A stretch of 64,000 nt of DNA from positions 4,008,987-4,072,986 of the forward strand of contig NZ_CP007203.1 in the NCBI RefSeq assembly GCF_000340565.2. The letters are read 5' to 3'. Under the pieces are notes generated by a model. It had not been told where the DNA came from, did not search any database, and worked only from the letters and a program-made list of their open reading frames with translations. Of the stretch, positions 55,582-64,000 are shown piece by piece (the stretch's first letter is position 1; every line of letters starts with the position of its first letter). This DNA comes from Nodularia spumigena CCY9414. Its GTDB lineage: Bacteria; Cyanobacteriota; Cyanobacteriia; Cyanobacteriales; Nostocaceae. The position numbers were made by a program, and so were the translations under genes.

Positions 55582-57438
55582 TTAAAAGGGCAATTTATCT
55601 AGTAGACCTAATGACCAGCTAATGAAAAAACCCAAAACGCTGATTACTACGAGAATAGTCAACATATACCCCTGAGATTGACCAGAAATACTGTATTTTA
55701 AACCTTGTCCGCCCAGAATTGTGGCAAATCCTACTAAGTTTACAAAACCATCAACCAAATAGCGATCGCTCCAAGCAGAAAATTTCGATAGCAGGGCAAC
55801 TGCATTGACTATCGTCAGCTTATAAATTCTATCAATGTAAAAATCATAACCCAATAAGTCCTGCATAAATCTCCATACCAGGATTCTGGAGCGTGACCAT
55901 GCTTTATGGAGATACATTGTAGACCCTATACCTACCCCGATCAAAGTAGACGAAAGCAGCAGTAACAAGATGTACCAATCAAGACTTTCCCAATTGGGTA
56001 ACAGATACCATTGCTGTAGCATCAAGGGTAAGAGTAAAGTGACTACAGTGAGTGACACCATTGGCAATGCCATCTGCCAGCCCACTTCCGGGGCGCGGCG
56101 GGTTTTCTGTTGCGGTTCGCCCCAAAATATTAATCTGAATACTCGCGTTAAGTTCAAGGCTGTCAAGCCGTTGACTAATACTAAGACAGCAATTACCCAA
56201 GGGCTAGCATGAACTAAGCCATCAGCCCATGCCAGCATAGACCAGAAGCTGCCCAATGGTAGCAGTGTTACCATGCCCGCAGAACCGACAATAAAGGCTG
56301 TGGTGGTGGCTGGCATTCGTGACCACAATCCACCCATTTCTGTTAAATCTTGGGTGCTAGTGGTGTAAATTACTGAACCGGAACTCATGAATAATAGGGC
56401 TTTAGCGATCGCATGACTTAGCAGCAACATTAAGGCGACACCACCTTGTTCTAACCCCACGGCTAAAAATACTAAGCCCATATATGCACTCGTGGAATGA
56501 GAGAGCGCGCGTTTGATATCAGTTTGCGCCAATGCGACTAATGTTGCACCAACTGCCGTCAAGGTTCCTAGCACAACTAAGGTATCTAAAGCAACTGGGG
56601 ATAAAGCTAATATTGGCTGAAGTTTATACAATATATAAGCACCACCACCTACGACCAGGGAATTCCGCATTACTGAAGCCGGGTTAGGCCCTTCCATCGC
56701 TTCATCTAACCACAGGTGTAGAGGAAATTGAGCGCATTTACCCGCAGGCCCAGCAATCAATGCCAAACCCAGCAAATTCGATGTCAAGGGACTTAAATCA
56801 GCCGTTTGCGCCCATTCATATAAGTCAGAAAAATTCAAACTACCTGCTATGGTAGAAAGCGTCACTACGCCCATTAATAGCAGCAAATCCCCCACCCGCT
56901 TAGTTAAAAAGGCATCTCGCGCCGCCGTCACCACTAGCGGTTGAGCATACCAGAATCCCACTAATAAGTAAGTAGAAAGGGTGAGGACTTCCAAAAGAGC
57001 ATAACTCAAAAACAAGGAATCACTGATCGCTAAACCAGACAGCGCCATTTCAAAAAAGCCAACTAGGGCAAAGAAACGTGCCAGGGACCAGTCTTTTTCC
57101 ATGTAACCCAGGGCATAGACTTGTGCTAACAAACTTAATCCTGTAATTAAAACTGTTGCCCCAATACTGACTGGTGAAAGTTCCAAAGCGAATGATATGT
57201 TAAAATCCGCAGCTTGGAACCAATTAATTACCAAAATTTCTGGTTCTCTATCCCAAATGTGCTTAAATACCAACAGGCTATGTGCAAAACCCGCAAGAGT
57301 CGTTAACAAGTTGAAATATGCCGCAGGTCTAGGCCCTGTGAGCTTAATGATTCCCATTCCCCACGGCAAAGTTACAAGTGCGCCAATTAAGCTGTAAAAT
57401 GGCACCCACCAACTTGTTGAAAATAGAAACTGATTCAT
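55582..57438 (-). CDS. ndhF3: NAD(P)H-quinone oxidoreductase subunit F3 (low-CO2 type)
   Basis: NdhF3 is the NuoL-type proton-pumping subunit of the CO2-uptake complex. From ATG 57438, which has a GGAAAAT leader, it has 618 residues and many membrane helices. The NuoL pattern is present in SYALLEVLTLSTYLLVGFWY, GKCAQFPLHLWLDEAMEGPNP (with the key Lys) and LSHSTSAYMGLVFLAVGLEQGG. The final helices carry the long C-terminal extension. It is first of ndhF3-ndhD3-cupA, transcribed away from ccmK. In other cyanobacteria this operon is induced by carbon limitation through LysR regulators. Confidence 0.93.
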   Translation of the reverse strand: MNQFLFSTSWWVPFYSLIGALVTLPWGMGIIKLTGPRPAAYFNLLTTLAGFAHSLLVFKHIWDREPEILVINWFQAADFNISFALELSPVSIGATVLITGLSLLAQVYALGYMEKDWSLARFFALVGFFEMALSGLAISDSLFLSYALLEVLTLSTYLLVGFWYAQPLVVTAARDAFLTKRVGDLLLLMGVVTLSTIAGSLNFSDLYEWAQTADLSPLTSNLLGLALIAGPAGKCAQFPLHLWLDEAMEGPNPASVMRNSLVVGGGAYILYKLQPILALSPVALDTLVVLGTLTAVGATLVALAQTDIKRALSHSTSAYMGLVFLAVGLEQGGVALMLLLSHAIAKALLFMSSGSVIYTTSTQDLTEMGGLWSRMPATTTAFIVGSAGMVTLLPLGSFWSMLAWADGLVHASPWVIAVLVLVNGLTALNLTRVFRLIFWGEPQQKTRRAPEVGWQMALPMVSLTVVTLLLPLMLQQWYLLPNWESLDWYILLLLLSSTLIGVGIGSTMYLHKAWSRSRILVWRFMQDLLGYDFYIDRIYKLTIVNAVALLSKFSAWSDRYLVDGFVNLVGFATILGGQGLKYSISGQSQGYMLTILVVISVLGFFISWSLGLLDKLPF

Positions 57439-58099
57439 TGAGATTTTCCTTGACGACTCAGCCTTGATTTTTTTGAAATATCCTTCAAACAATTATTTAT
57501 TCAAAAAATAGTTACCTCAACATAAATTTTGGGTTTTTTAAACTATTTCTTCTCTAAAACTTGAATAAGTATTTTTTATTCAGCTTACCTTATTTATGTA
57601 TAATTAAATATAATTTAACATACTTAAAAGCATTTACTCCTACTACATCCTGTGTGATTATAAATTTCTATTTCTACTTTTAGCAAATAAGTTTATACGA
57701 TACATTTAAAAAAGTTATATAATTTTTACTTAGTCGTTAGGTTATGCTCTCAAATCCGGCAAACTTAGAGATAGCATAATTTACAGCCATCAATAGCCCA
57801 TTGCCGGAGTTGATTGCCACAGCTATGAATGTCGTTTTGTCAATGTAATAAAAAAATTATAAAGCATAAGCGGTTCCTCTCCAAATCCTGTAACTTCGAT
57901 GAAGCAGAAGGAGGTATAAATTTTTGTTAAGTTTTTTAAAACTATTTTATCATAAACAATTATACTAATTTATATTGCCAGGAAGACCAAGCTTTCCTAT
58001 GCTTAGTTTAGAAGTGTTTTTATGGCTTAAGATGGGCCATTCCCGTTAAACATTTCACAACACAGTACTGATCGGATTAAAATTTTTAGGAGTTCTGCG
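57439..58099. promoter_or_regulatory. Divergent control region between ndhF3 and ccmK
   Basis: This AT-rich region of 661 bp must contain the promoters of both the CO2-uptake operon and the ccm operon. TTATGCT (57742-57748) and AGCATAA (57773-57779) form a perfect 7-bp inverted repeat 24 bases apart, a possible operator. A LysR-type protein encoded at the far end of the ccm operon is a candidate regulator. I cannot place start sites. Confidence 0.5.
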
Positions 58100-58408
58100 A
58101 TGCCAATTGCAGTTGGAATGATTGAGACTAAAGGCTTTCCAGCAGTAGTAGAAGCTGCTGATGCGATGGTGAAAGCCGCCCGTGTTACGTTAGTGGGATA
58201 TGAAAAAATTGGTAGCGCTAGGGTAACGGTGATTGTGCGGGGAGATGTATCTGAAGTGCAAGCTTCAGTTTCTGCCGGCGTTGAAGCAGCCAGAAGAGTT
58301 AATGGTGGTGAAGTATTATCAACTCACATCATTGCCCGTCCCCACGAAAACCTAGAATACGTATTGCCGATCCGGTATACGGAAGCTGTAGAACAGTTCC
58401 GCACTTAA
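58100..58408 (+). CDS. ccmK: Carboxysome shell hexamer protein CcmK
   Basis: CcmK forms the hexagonal tiles of the carboxysome shell. This 102-residue protein is a single BMC domain: it begins [20 protein letters not shown], followed by [20 protein letters not shown] and the [15 protein letters not shown] end. The central-pore residues follow KIGSAR. It starts with a TTAGGAG ribosome binding site and is 93 bp upstream of a second, similar ccmK. The two copies likely mix in the shell facets. Confidence 0.97.
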   Translation: MPIAVGMIETKGFPAVVEAADAMVKAARVTLVGYEKIGSARVTVIVRGDVSEVQASVSAGVEAARRVNGGEVLSTHIIARPHENLEYVLPIRYTEAVEQFRT

Positions 58409-58501
58409 AAGCTGATTAAACAAACAAAGTAATTAAAGGGGTTGCTTTCTAGAGCGCCACTTTTTTCAAGGGTTAAAAACTTTAATTCAGGATTACAACT
58501 A

Positions 58502-58846
58502 ATGTCAATCGCAGTAGGAATGGTAGAAACGCTGGGCTTTCCGGCAGTAGTGGAAGCTGCTGATGCGATGGTAAAAGCCGCTCGCGTTACTTTGGTGGGC
58601 TATGAAAAAATCGGTAGCGGTCGAGTGACAGTCATCGTTCGTGGTGACGTTTCCGAAGTCCAAGCTTCCGTGGGTGCGGGAGTAGAATCAGTTAAACGAG
58701 TTCACGGTGGAGAAGTTTTGTCTACCCACATCATTGCTCGTCCCCACGAAAACTTGGAATACGTCCTACCAATTCGTTATACCGAAGATGTAGAACAATT
58801 CCGGGAAAATGTAAACGCGATTCGTCCTTTTGGTAGAAGACCGTAA
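58502..58846 (+). CDS. ccmK: Carboxysome shell hexamer protein CcmK, second copy
   Basis: This 114-residue BMC protein is about 90 percent identical by eye to the upstream CcmK over its first 95 residues but has a longer C-terminal tail ([20 protein letters not shown]). The pore sequence reads KIGSGR instead of KIGSAR. The ATG at 58502 matches the family N-terminus; an earlier in-frame start at 58442 adds 20 unrelated residues. It lies 6 bp before ccmL. The basic tail may point to the inner or outer face and give assembly differences, by inference. Confidence 0.96.
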   Translation: MSIAVGMVETLGFPAVVEAADAMVKAARVTLVGYEKIGSGRVTVIVRGDVSEVQASVGAGVESVKRVHGGEVLSTHIIARPHENLEYVLPIRYTEDVEQFRENVNAIRPFGRRP

Positions 58847-58852
58847 TCTGTA

Positions 58853-59155
58853 ATGCAAATTGCCAAAGTTCGTGGCACAGTAGTCGGCACACAAAAAGAT
58901 CCAAGTCTTCGAGGTGTCAAACTACTTTTGTTGCAATTAGTAGATGAAGAAGGAAATCTCCTGCCAAGCTACGAGGTAGCAGCAGATACCGTAGGTGCTG
59001 GAGTAGATGAGTGGGTGCTAGTCACTCGTGGTAGTGCCGCTCGTCAAATCCTTGGTAACGAACAGCGTCCATTAGATGCAGCAGTAGTGGCGATTATTGA
59101 TACCATTCACTTGGAAAATCGCCTTATGTACAGCAAAAAAGAGCAGTATCGATAA
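58853..59155 (+). CDS. ccmL: Carboxysome vertex protein CcmL
   Basis: CcmL forms pentamers that cap the twelve carboxysome vertices. This 100-residue protein has the EutN/CcmL fold: MQIAKVRGTVVGTQKDPSL at the start, a central VAADTVGAGVDEWVLVTRGS with the conserved Gly-rich turn, and DAAVVAIIDTIHLE near the end. It begins 6 bp after the second ccmK and lies 95 bp before ccmM, within the operon. Confidence 0.97.
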   Translation: MQIAKVRGTVVGTQKDPSLRGVKLLLLQLVDEEGNLLPSYEVAADTVGAGVDEWVLVTRGSAARQILGNEQRPLDAAVVAIIDTIHLENRLMYSKKEQYR

Positions 59156-59187
59156 TCAGTGAACAGTAAACAGTGAGCAGCAAAGAG

Positions 59188-59220
59188 ACTGATAACTGAT
59201 AACTGATAACTGATAACTGA
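59188..59220. repeat. (ACTGATA)n heptamer array between ccmL and ccmM
   Basis: About four and a half units of ACTGATA lie in the short gap between ccmL and ccmM, a few bases before the ccmM ribosome binding site (AGGAGG at 59,236). Confidence 0.85.
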
Positions 59221-59250
59221 CAAAAAGCTTAATTCAGGAGGAATCTCGCA

Positions 59251-60921
59251 ATGGTAGTCCGCAGCACGGCGGCACCCCCAACCCCGTGGTCGAGGAATTT
59301 AGCCGAGCCAAAAATCCATGAAAGCACATTTGTACATCCGGTTGCCAACATCATTGGAGATGTCCGGATAGGCGCAAATGTAATCGTTGCTCCGGGGACC
59401 TCGATTAGAGCGGATGAAGGTACACCTTTTTCTATTGGTGAAAATACTAATATTCAAGATGGTGTCGTAATTCATGGATTGGAGCAAGGCCGAGTAATTG
59501 GTGATGACCAAAATAAATACTCGGTATGGGTGGGGAAAAATGTTTCTATTACCCACATGGCACTGATTCATGGTCCGGCGTATGTAGGAGATGATGCCTT
59601 TATTGGGTTTCGTTCCACCGTATTTAACGCCAGAGTGGGTGCTGGGTGCGTCATCATGATGCACGCTTTAATTCAAGATGTAGAAATTCCTCCAGGTAAG
59701 TATGTACCTTCGGGAGCGATCATTACTAGTCAGCACCAAGCTGACCGTTTGCCGGATGCTGAAGTCGCGGATCAGCAGTTCGCTCATCATGTGGTGGGAA
59801 TAAATCAGTCATTAAGAACTGGTTATCGGTGTGCTGCGGATAGTAAATGTATTGCACCCATTCGGGATGAGATTGCTAAATCTTATACAAATACTGGTAT
59901 TACTGTTTTAGAGCTAGAAAGGAGTAGTGAAGTGTCGAGCAATAGCTTGGGTGCAGAAATCATAGAACAGGTCAGTTATCTTTTAAACCAAGGGTTTAAA
60001 ATTGGTACAGAACACGTAGATGAAAGACGTTTCCGTACTGGTTGTTGGCAAAGTTGCCAGCCCATTCAACCAGGATCAATGGGTGAAGCGATCGCCGCTT
60101 TAGAAAGCTGTCTGAGAGATCATAGCGGCGAATATGTCCGGCTGTTTGGCATTGATAATGGTAGACGGCGCGTGTTAGAAACCATTATTCAACGCCCTGA
60201 TGGTATAGTTAGTGCGATTAAATCTAGCCCCTATACAGCTGCTAGTAATGGTAATGGAAATGGTCGTTACAGTAGTAATGGCAATGGTCACGTTGCCAGC
60301 AGTGGCGCACTGAGTAGCGAAACCATAGACCAAGTTCGTAGCTTGCTGTCTAGCGGTTACAAAATTGGGACAGAACACGTAGATGAACGGCGTTTCCGGA
60401 CTGGTTCCTGGACTAGCTGCAAACCCATTGAATCCACTTCGACAAATGAAGTGATTGCCGCCTTAGAAGAATGTATTGAATTGCATCAAGGCGAATATGT
60501 GCGCTTAATCGGCATTGATGCCAAAGCTAAACGGCGGGTTTTAGAAAGCATTATCCAAAGACCAAACGGTGCTGTTGCTCCATCTGACACCAAAAAATCT
60601 TTTAGCAAACCAAGTTATAGTGGTGGTACAGCCACAGCTACCGCTACCGCTACCAGTACTAAATTGAGTTCTGAAGCCGTAGACCAAATCAGGCAAATAT
60701 TGGCTGGTGGATATAAAGTTAGTGCTGAACACGTAGATAAAAGACGGTTCCGTACAGGTTCTTGGGCTAGCTGTGGCCAAATTGACACCAGATCCGACAG
60801 AGAAGCGATCGCCGCCTTGGAAGGATACCTCGCTGAATATCCCGAAGAATATGTGCGCTTGATTGGTATCGACACCAAAGCCAAACGCCGAATCTTAGAG
60901 ACGATTATCCAACGTCCTTAA
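59251..60921 (+). CDS. ccmM: Carboxysome assembly and gamma-carbonic anhydrase protein CcmM
   Basis: CcmM joins shell, carbonic anhydrase and Rubisco in the beta-carboxysome. The 556-residue protein has an N-terminal gamma-carbonic anhydrase domain (to about residue 215) with the zinc-ligand histidines His75, His102 and His107 and the Cys194/Cys200 pair that in the Thermosynechococcus protein forms an activating disulfide. Three Rubisco-small-subunit-like (SSUL) modules follow, each with the conserved [16 protein letters not shown]-like core (near residues 250, 370 and 490), separated by Ser/Gly/Asn- and Ala/Thr-rich linkers. An internal ribosome binding site gives a short form. It starts with AGGAGG. 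Confidence 0.97.
   Translation: MVVRSTAAPPTPWSRNLAEPKIHESTFVHPVANIIGDVRIGANVIVAPGTSIRADEGTPFSIGENTNIQDGVVIHGLEQGRVIGDDQNKYSVWVGKNVSITHMALIHGPAYVGDDAFIGFRSTVFNARVGAGCVIMMHALIQDVEIPPGKYVPSGAIITSQHQADRLPDAEVADQQFAHHVVGINQSLRTGYRCAADSKCIAPIRDEIAKSYTNTGITVLELERSSEVSSNSLGAEIIEQVSYLLNQGFKIGTEHVDERRFRTGCWQSCQPIQPGSMGEAIAALESCLRDHSGEYVRLFGIDNGRRRVLETIIQRPDGIVSAIKSSPYTAASNGNGNGRYSSNGNGHVASSGALSSETIDQVRSLLSSGYKIGTEHVDERRFRTGSWTSCKPIESTSTNEVIAALEECIELHQGEYVRLIGIDAKAKRRVLESIIQRPNGAVAPSDTKKSFSKPSYSGGTATATATATSTKLSSEAVDQIRQILAGGYKVSAEHVDKRRFRTGSWASCGQIDTRSDREAIAALEGYLAEYPEEYVRLIGIDTKAKRRILETIIQRP
59917..59934 (+). promoter_or_regulatory. Internal ribosome binding site and GTG start for short CcmM
   Basis: GAAAGGAG is followed after 7 bases by an in-frame GTG (59932), which is codon 228 of ccmM, placed just before the first SSUL module. 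Initiation here would give a 329-residue protein of the three SSUL modules, equivalent to the M35 form known from Synechococcus. Confidence 0.8.
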
Positions 60922-60956
60922 ATAGAGGGGAGTAGAGAGTAGGAAAAAGAAGCAGG

Positions 60957-60978
60957 GGAGCACCGGAGCACCGGAGCA
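60957..60978. repeat. GAGCACCG tandem repeat
   Basis: Nearly three units of GAGCACCG lie in the ccmM-ccmN gap, within a longer purine- and pyrimidine-rich noncoding spacer (60,925-61,120). Confidence 0.7.
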
Positions 60979-61124
60979 GGGGTGAGTTGGAAATTAGTTT
61001 ACACTCCCGGTTGCTTAACAACCGTTGCCCTTCAACCTTCTCGCACCCTGCTCCCTGCCCCTCCGCCTTTTCCCAGTCCCCCCTCAACACTCATATTTTT
61101 CCGGCTTCCGAGGTTAAAATTTCC

Positions 61125-61922
61125 ATGTCTGTGCCGCCACTGCACCTCAGCAACAACTTTGACTCTTACACGAGTGGCGAGGTGACTATTCATCCTAGCG
61201 CAGTACTTGCACCTGGAGTGATACTTCAAGCAGCTGTCAACAGCAAGATGATCATCGGACCAGGGGTCTGTATTGGTATGGGGTCAATTCTCCAAGTTAG
61301 CGAAGGAACCCTAGAGGTAGAAGCAGGAGCAAACTTGGGAGCCGGTTTTTTGATGGTTGGCAAAGGCAAAATTGGCGCAAATGCTTGTGTTGGTTCAGCA
61401 ACAACAGTTTTTAACTGTTCTATTGAGCCGGGAAAAGTCATTCCACCTGGATCAATTTTGGGAGACACGAGTCGGCAAATTGAGGACACAGAACAACTGG
61501 AATCATCCACTAATAATGGTGATCATACCAGTACTGAACAACAGCCAGAAGCAGAAAATAGTTTAGAGACAGATGAGGAGACAGTCATATCCTCAACTAC
61601 CATCTCCGCAAAGGCTTACTGGAAATTCAAACACCAGTCTACTTCCTCTTCTGGGTCTTCGCCTACATCGTCAAGCCAGCCAGCACCTGTAGAACCAGCA
61701 CCTGTAGAACCAGCACCTGTAGAACCAGCACCTGTAGAACAAAAAGCCAAAGCTAGTAACTCAATTCCGCAGAAATCAAAATCTAGTCAGCCTCCCACTG
61801 AATCGCCGAATAGTTTCGGGAACCAAATTTATGGACAAGTAAGTATAAATAGATTATTAGTGACATTATTTCCCCATAGGCAAACCTTAAATGACTCGAT
61901 TTCTGACGATCAGTCTGAGTAA
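61125..61922 (+). CDS. ccmN: Carboxysome assembly protein CcmN
   Basis: CcmN links CcmM to the shell. From ATG 61125 (MSVPPLHLSNN) the protein has 265 residues. The N-terminal half has left-handed beta-helix hexapeptide repeats (IIGPGVCIGMG, ANLGAGFLMVGKGKIGANAC). A long Ser/Pro/Glu-rich linker contains four perfect PAPVE-type repeats. The C-terminal segment (NQIYGQVSINRLLVTLFPHR) is the amphipathic encapsulation peptide that binds CcmK. An earlier in-frame start at 60987 would read through a repeat-rich spacer and is rejected. Confidence 0.93.
   Translation: MSVPPLHLSNNFDSYTSGEVTIHPSAVLAPGVILQAAVNSKMIIGPGVCIGMGSILQVSEGTLEVEAGANLGAGFLMVGKGKIGANACVGSATTVFNCSIEPGKVIPPGSILGDTSRQIEDTEQLESSTNNGDHTSTEQQPEAENSLETDEETVISSTTISAKAYWKFKHQSTSSSGSSPTSSSQPAPVEPAPVEPAPVEPAPVEQKAKASNSIPQKSKSSQPPTESPNSFGNQIYGQVSINRLLVTLFPHRQTLNDSISDDQSE
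61680..61739 (+). repeat. 15-bp tandem repeat in ccmN linker
   Basis: CCAGCACCTGTAGAA occurs four times with no mismatch, encoding four Pro-Ala-Pro-Val-Glu units. Identical copies at DNA level suggest recent expansion, and copy number may vary between strains. Confidence 0.95.
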
Positions 61923-61969
61923 GTGTTAATTGTTAGTTGTCGGTTTCGTGAGTAACTTGGAAAATTCAC

Positions 61970-62770
61970 ATGGAAACATCTAATCAACACTCTCTTAGCA
62001 CAATTCAGAAATCCCGCCGTCGAGATAGTCTGAAAAATACTGCTTTAGGTTTAGTCTCTACCAGCAGCTTTCCCGCCATAGTGGGGACAGCAGATATGAT
62101 GCTGAAATCGGCTGGTGTTCACCTAGTGGGGTATGAAAAAATTGGTAGTGGGCAGTGTACAGCTATTGTTAGAGGTGGAATTGCTGATGTCCGTCTGGCT
62201 GTGGAAGCTGGGGTTCAAACTGCTGAACAGTTTGGTCAATTGGTTTCTAGTTTGGTAATTCCTCGTCCTTATCCTAACCTAGAGATAGTGCTGCCCATCA
62301 CTAGCCGTCTGAGCAAATTGATGGAGGAAGGTAATCAAAGCAGTTTAAGTAACTTAGCCATTGGTTTAGTCGAAACGCGGGGATTCCCGGCGATGGTAGG
62401 CGCTTGTGATGCCATGCTTAAATCGGCTGATGTTCATTTAGCAGCTTATGAAAAAATTGGTGCGGGTTTGTGTACAGCCATCATTCGTGGCACTGTGGCT
62501 AATGTCGCCGTAGCAGTGGAAGCGGGAATGTTTGAGGCAGAACGCATTGGCGAATTGAACGCAGTTATGGTGATTCCTAGACCACTGGATGAAATGGAAA
62601 ACACCTTGCCTTTAGCAAGTTGCTGGATTGAACACCGCGAACCATTGAATATGCCTGTCAATGTTGAGGAGCAGATGGCCGAAATAGAAGTGCTACAGTT
62701 GCCTGATTTATCCCAAATACCTTCCAAATTTACCGAAGAAGTGGCAGAAGAAATATGGAATGATGAATGA
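61970..62770 (+). CDS. ccmO: Tandem-BMC carboxysome shell protein CcmO
   Basis: CcmO is a double-BMC shell protein that forms pseudohexameric trimers. This 266-residue protein has a short polar N-terminus, a first BMC domain near residues 25-110 (ALGLVSTSSFPAIVGTADMM) and a second near 125-215 (NLAIGLVETRGFPAMVGACD), then an acidic C-terminal tail (ELPDLSQ.. type, EEVAEEIWNDE). It is last of the ccm operon, 47 bp after ccmN. CcmO is needed for carboxysome formation in other beta-cyanobacteria. Confidence 0.95.
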   Translation: METSNQHSLSTIQKSRRRDSLKNTALGLVSTSSFPAIVGTADMMLKSAGVHLVGYEKIGSGQCTAIVRGGIADVRLAVEAGVQTAEQFGQLVSSLVIPRPYPNLEIVLPITSRLSKLMEEGNQSSLSNLAIGLVETRGFPAMVGACDAMLKSADVHLAAYEKIGAGLCTAIIRGTVANVAVAVEAGMFEAERIGELNAVMVIPRPLDEMENTLPLASCWIEHREPLNMPVNVEEQMAEIEVLQLPDLSQIPSKFTEEVAEEIWNDE

Positions 62771-63089
62771 TGAATTACGAAGGCTAAATGATGAATTGTC
62801 AGCAATTATCATTCAACTTTGGGCATTCAACATTCATCTTCGGTTGGAAGGCATCTTACGCTTTGCTTGTTGTTTTGATTTCTGCAAGCCGCACACTCGT
62901 GACTTCTAGTCATGCGAGGTTCAAAATAACTTGTGATTAGCATAAGTAAAACAAGTTTCTTTTAATAACGTTAATAGAGTTTTATCTATAGTAAAATTAT
63001 GAACTTCGTATGAGTGATTCGGTATCATTGGCAAGTGTTCAGTGATACTAAATTTATAGATATAAATCGCTATTAGAGGAGAATCACCC
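62771..63089. other. ccmO to LysR gene intergenic region
   Basis: This stretch of 319 bp contains ATGATGAATTAC-like short repeats at the start, an inverted repeat at 63022-63048 and a strong ribosome binding site (AGAGGAGA) before the TTG start of the LysR gene. Confidence 0.55.
63022..63048. promoter_or_regulatory. Inverted repeat upstream of the LysR gene
   Basis: GTATCATT and AGTGATAC form an 8-bp inverted repeat with one mismatch and an 11-base spacer, about 40 bp before the start codon. LysR proteins bind such dyads and often autoregulate. It is a candidate only. Confidence 0.4.
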
Positions 63090-64000
63090 TTGAAGCAGGC
63101 GACGCTACACCAGTTGAAGGTGTTCGAGGCGGCGGCACGGCACAGTAGCTTTACTCGTGCGGCTGAGGAATTATTTCTGACTCAACCCACCGTCTCTATG
63201 CAAATTAAACAACTCACAAAATCGGTAGGGTTGCCATTATTTGAGCAGGTGGGAAAACGTCTATTCTTGACAGAAGCCGGACGGGAATTATTTGCTACTT
63301 GTCGGCAGATTTTTGAAACCATAGCCCAGTTTGAGATGACTGTGGCGGATTTAAAAGGTCTCAAACAAGGACAATTACGCTTGGCTGTGATTACAACGGC
63401 TAAGTATTTTGTCCCCCGTTTATTAGGGCCATTTTGTCAACTTTATCCAGGAATTGAAATTTCCTTACAAGTAACGAACCATGAAGGCATCTTGGAACGG
63501 ATGAACAATAACATGGATGACTTGTACATTATGAGTCAAGTCCCAGAAAATCTAGATGTCAACTATGAGCCATTTTTAGATAACCCCTTAGTAGTATTTG
63601 CACCGGTTAATCATCCGTTAGCAAAAGAGAAAAATATTCCCATAGAACGGTTGACAAATGAACCTTTTATTATGCGGGAACCGGGTTCAGGAACTCGCCG
63701 GGCTGTGCAGCAACTCTTTGATGAATATGGCGTGAAGGTAAAAGTTAAGCTGGAATTGGGCAGTAACGAAGCGATTAAACAAGCGATCGCCGGGGGTTTA
63801 GGAATTTCTGTTTTATCTCGCCATACCTTAATGCCAGACTCTTCTGAGTTCAGCATTTTGGATGTAGAACACTTTCCCATTAAGCGCACTTGGTATATGG
63901 TGCATCCACCTGGGAAACAGTTATCTATCGTCGCTCGTACCTATTATGAGTATCTACTGGAAGCTGCGAAAAAGTTGGTCGAGGAAAGTGGATTTTCTGC
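63090..64000 (+). CDS. LysR-type transcriptional regulator, CmpR/RbcR group (cut by window end)
   Basis: The frame starts at TTG 63090 (reading LKQATLHQLKVFEAAARHSS), preceded by AGAGGAGA at a good distance, and is open to the window end, so about 303 residues are seen and the stop is missing. The N-terminal helix-turn-helix is typical (AAEELFLTQPTVSMQIKQL). The substrate domain begins near residue 95 (GQLRLAVITTAKYFVPRLLG). Strong resemblance to CmpR and RbcR, carbon-responsive LysR regulators, and its place after ccmO suggest control of inorganic carbon uptake genes. From memory, Anabaena CmpR (All0862) sits at the same location. The exact paralogue cannot be fixed from sequence alone. Confidence 0.88.
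   Translation, partial: MKQATLHQLKVFEAAARHSSFTRAAEELFLTQPTVSMQIKQLTKSVGLPLFEQVGKRLFLTEAGRELFATCRQIFETIAQFEMTVADLKGLKQGQLRLAVITTAKYFVPRLLGPFCQLYPGIEISLQVTNHEGILERMNNNMDDLYIMSQVPENLDVNYEPFLDNPLVVFAPVNHPLAKEKNIPIERLTNEPFIMREPGSGTRRAVQQLFDEYGVKVKVKLELGSNEAIKQAIAGGLGISVLSRHTLMPDSSEFSILDVEHFPIKRTWYMVHPPGKQLSIVARTYYEYLLEAAKKLVEESGFS

Overview
The window comes from a filamentous, heterocyst-forming cyanobacterium of the Nostocales (Nostoc/Anabaena/Nodularia type). The evidence is photosystem I genes (psaL, psaJ, psaF), a beta-carboxysome locus (ccmK-ccmK-ccmL-ccmM-ccmN-ccmO) beside a CO2-uptake NDH-1 operon (ndhF3-ndhD3-cupA), the heterocyst patterning pair hetZ-patU, many GCGATCGC (HIP1) palindromes, and many heptanucleotide tandem repeats between genes. 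I cannot name the species from sequence alone.

Layout. 0-14 kb is mixed: a CheA-type hybrid kinase, a small DUF427 protein, a decayed stretch (a truncated secreted protein running tail-to-tail into a frameshifted CobW-like GTPase with a perfect Fur/Zur-type palindrome at its start), a Uma2 nuclease, dapB, a precorrin isomerase, a TPM-domain protein, three small membrane-associated proteins, and a large SNF2 helicase resembling DpdE. 14.5-52.3 kb is a long housekeeping block: ribD, mreBCD, ssb, SIMPL and EVE proteins, an antiporter, an AMIN-domain amidase, murI, polyprenyl diphosphate synthase, hetZ-patU, a transglutaminase-like membrane protein, rnc, remA, gmk, psaL, psaJ, psaF, tsaD, a hydrolase, two GNATs, tRNA-Pro, tic22, prmC, a Sua5-type gene, a histidine kinase, secDF and pdhB. 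From memory this order closely follows the all0085-all0122 region of Anabaena sp. PCC 7120. 52.8-64 kb is a carbon-concentrating locus: ndhF3-ndhD3-cupA on the minus strand, and divergently ccmKKLMNO followed by a LysR regulator cut by the window end.

How the genes work together. The last 11 kb is a functional unit: the NDH-1MS complex with CupA converts CO2 to bicarbonate, the ccm genes build the carboxysome shell and cluster Rubisco, and the LysR protein is a plausible carbon-responsive regulator. mreBCD, the amidase and murI serve cell shape and peptidoglycan. hetZ and patU overlap by 8 bp and are probably translationally coupled.

I did not find a clearly undescribed multi-gene system. 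The best leads are small-scale: an 8-bp tandem duplication that inactivates a putative Zur-regulated metallochaperone; MITE-like elements inserted tightly against gene boundaries (one splits what looks like a former prmC-sua5 operon, and another abuts a start codon); a transglutaminase-like protein lacking its catalytic Cys and His; a histidine kinase without a recognisable ATP-binding G box; a precorrin isomerase with Tyr at the catalytic His position; an orphan DpdE-like helicase; and a clear internal ribosome binding site for the short form of CcmM.
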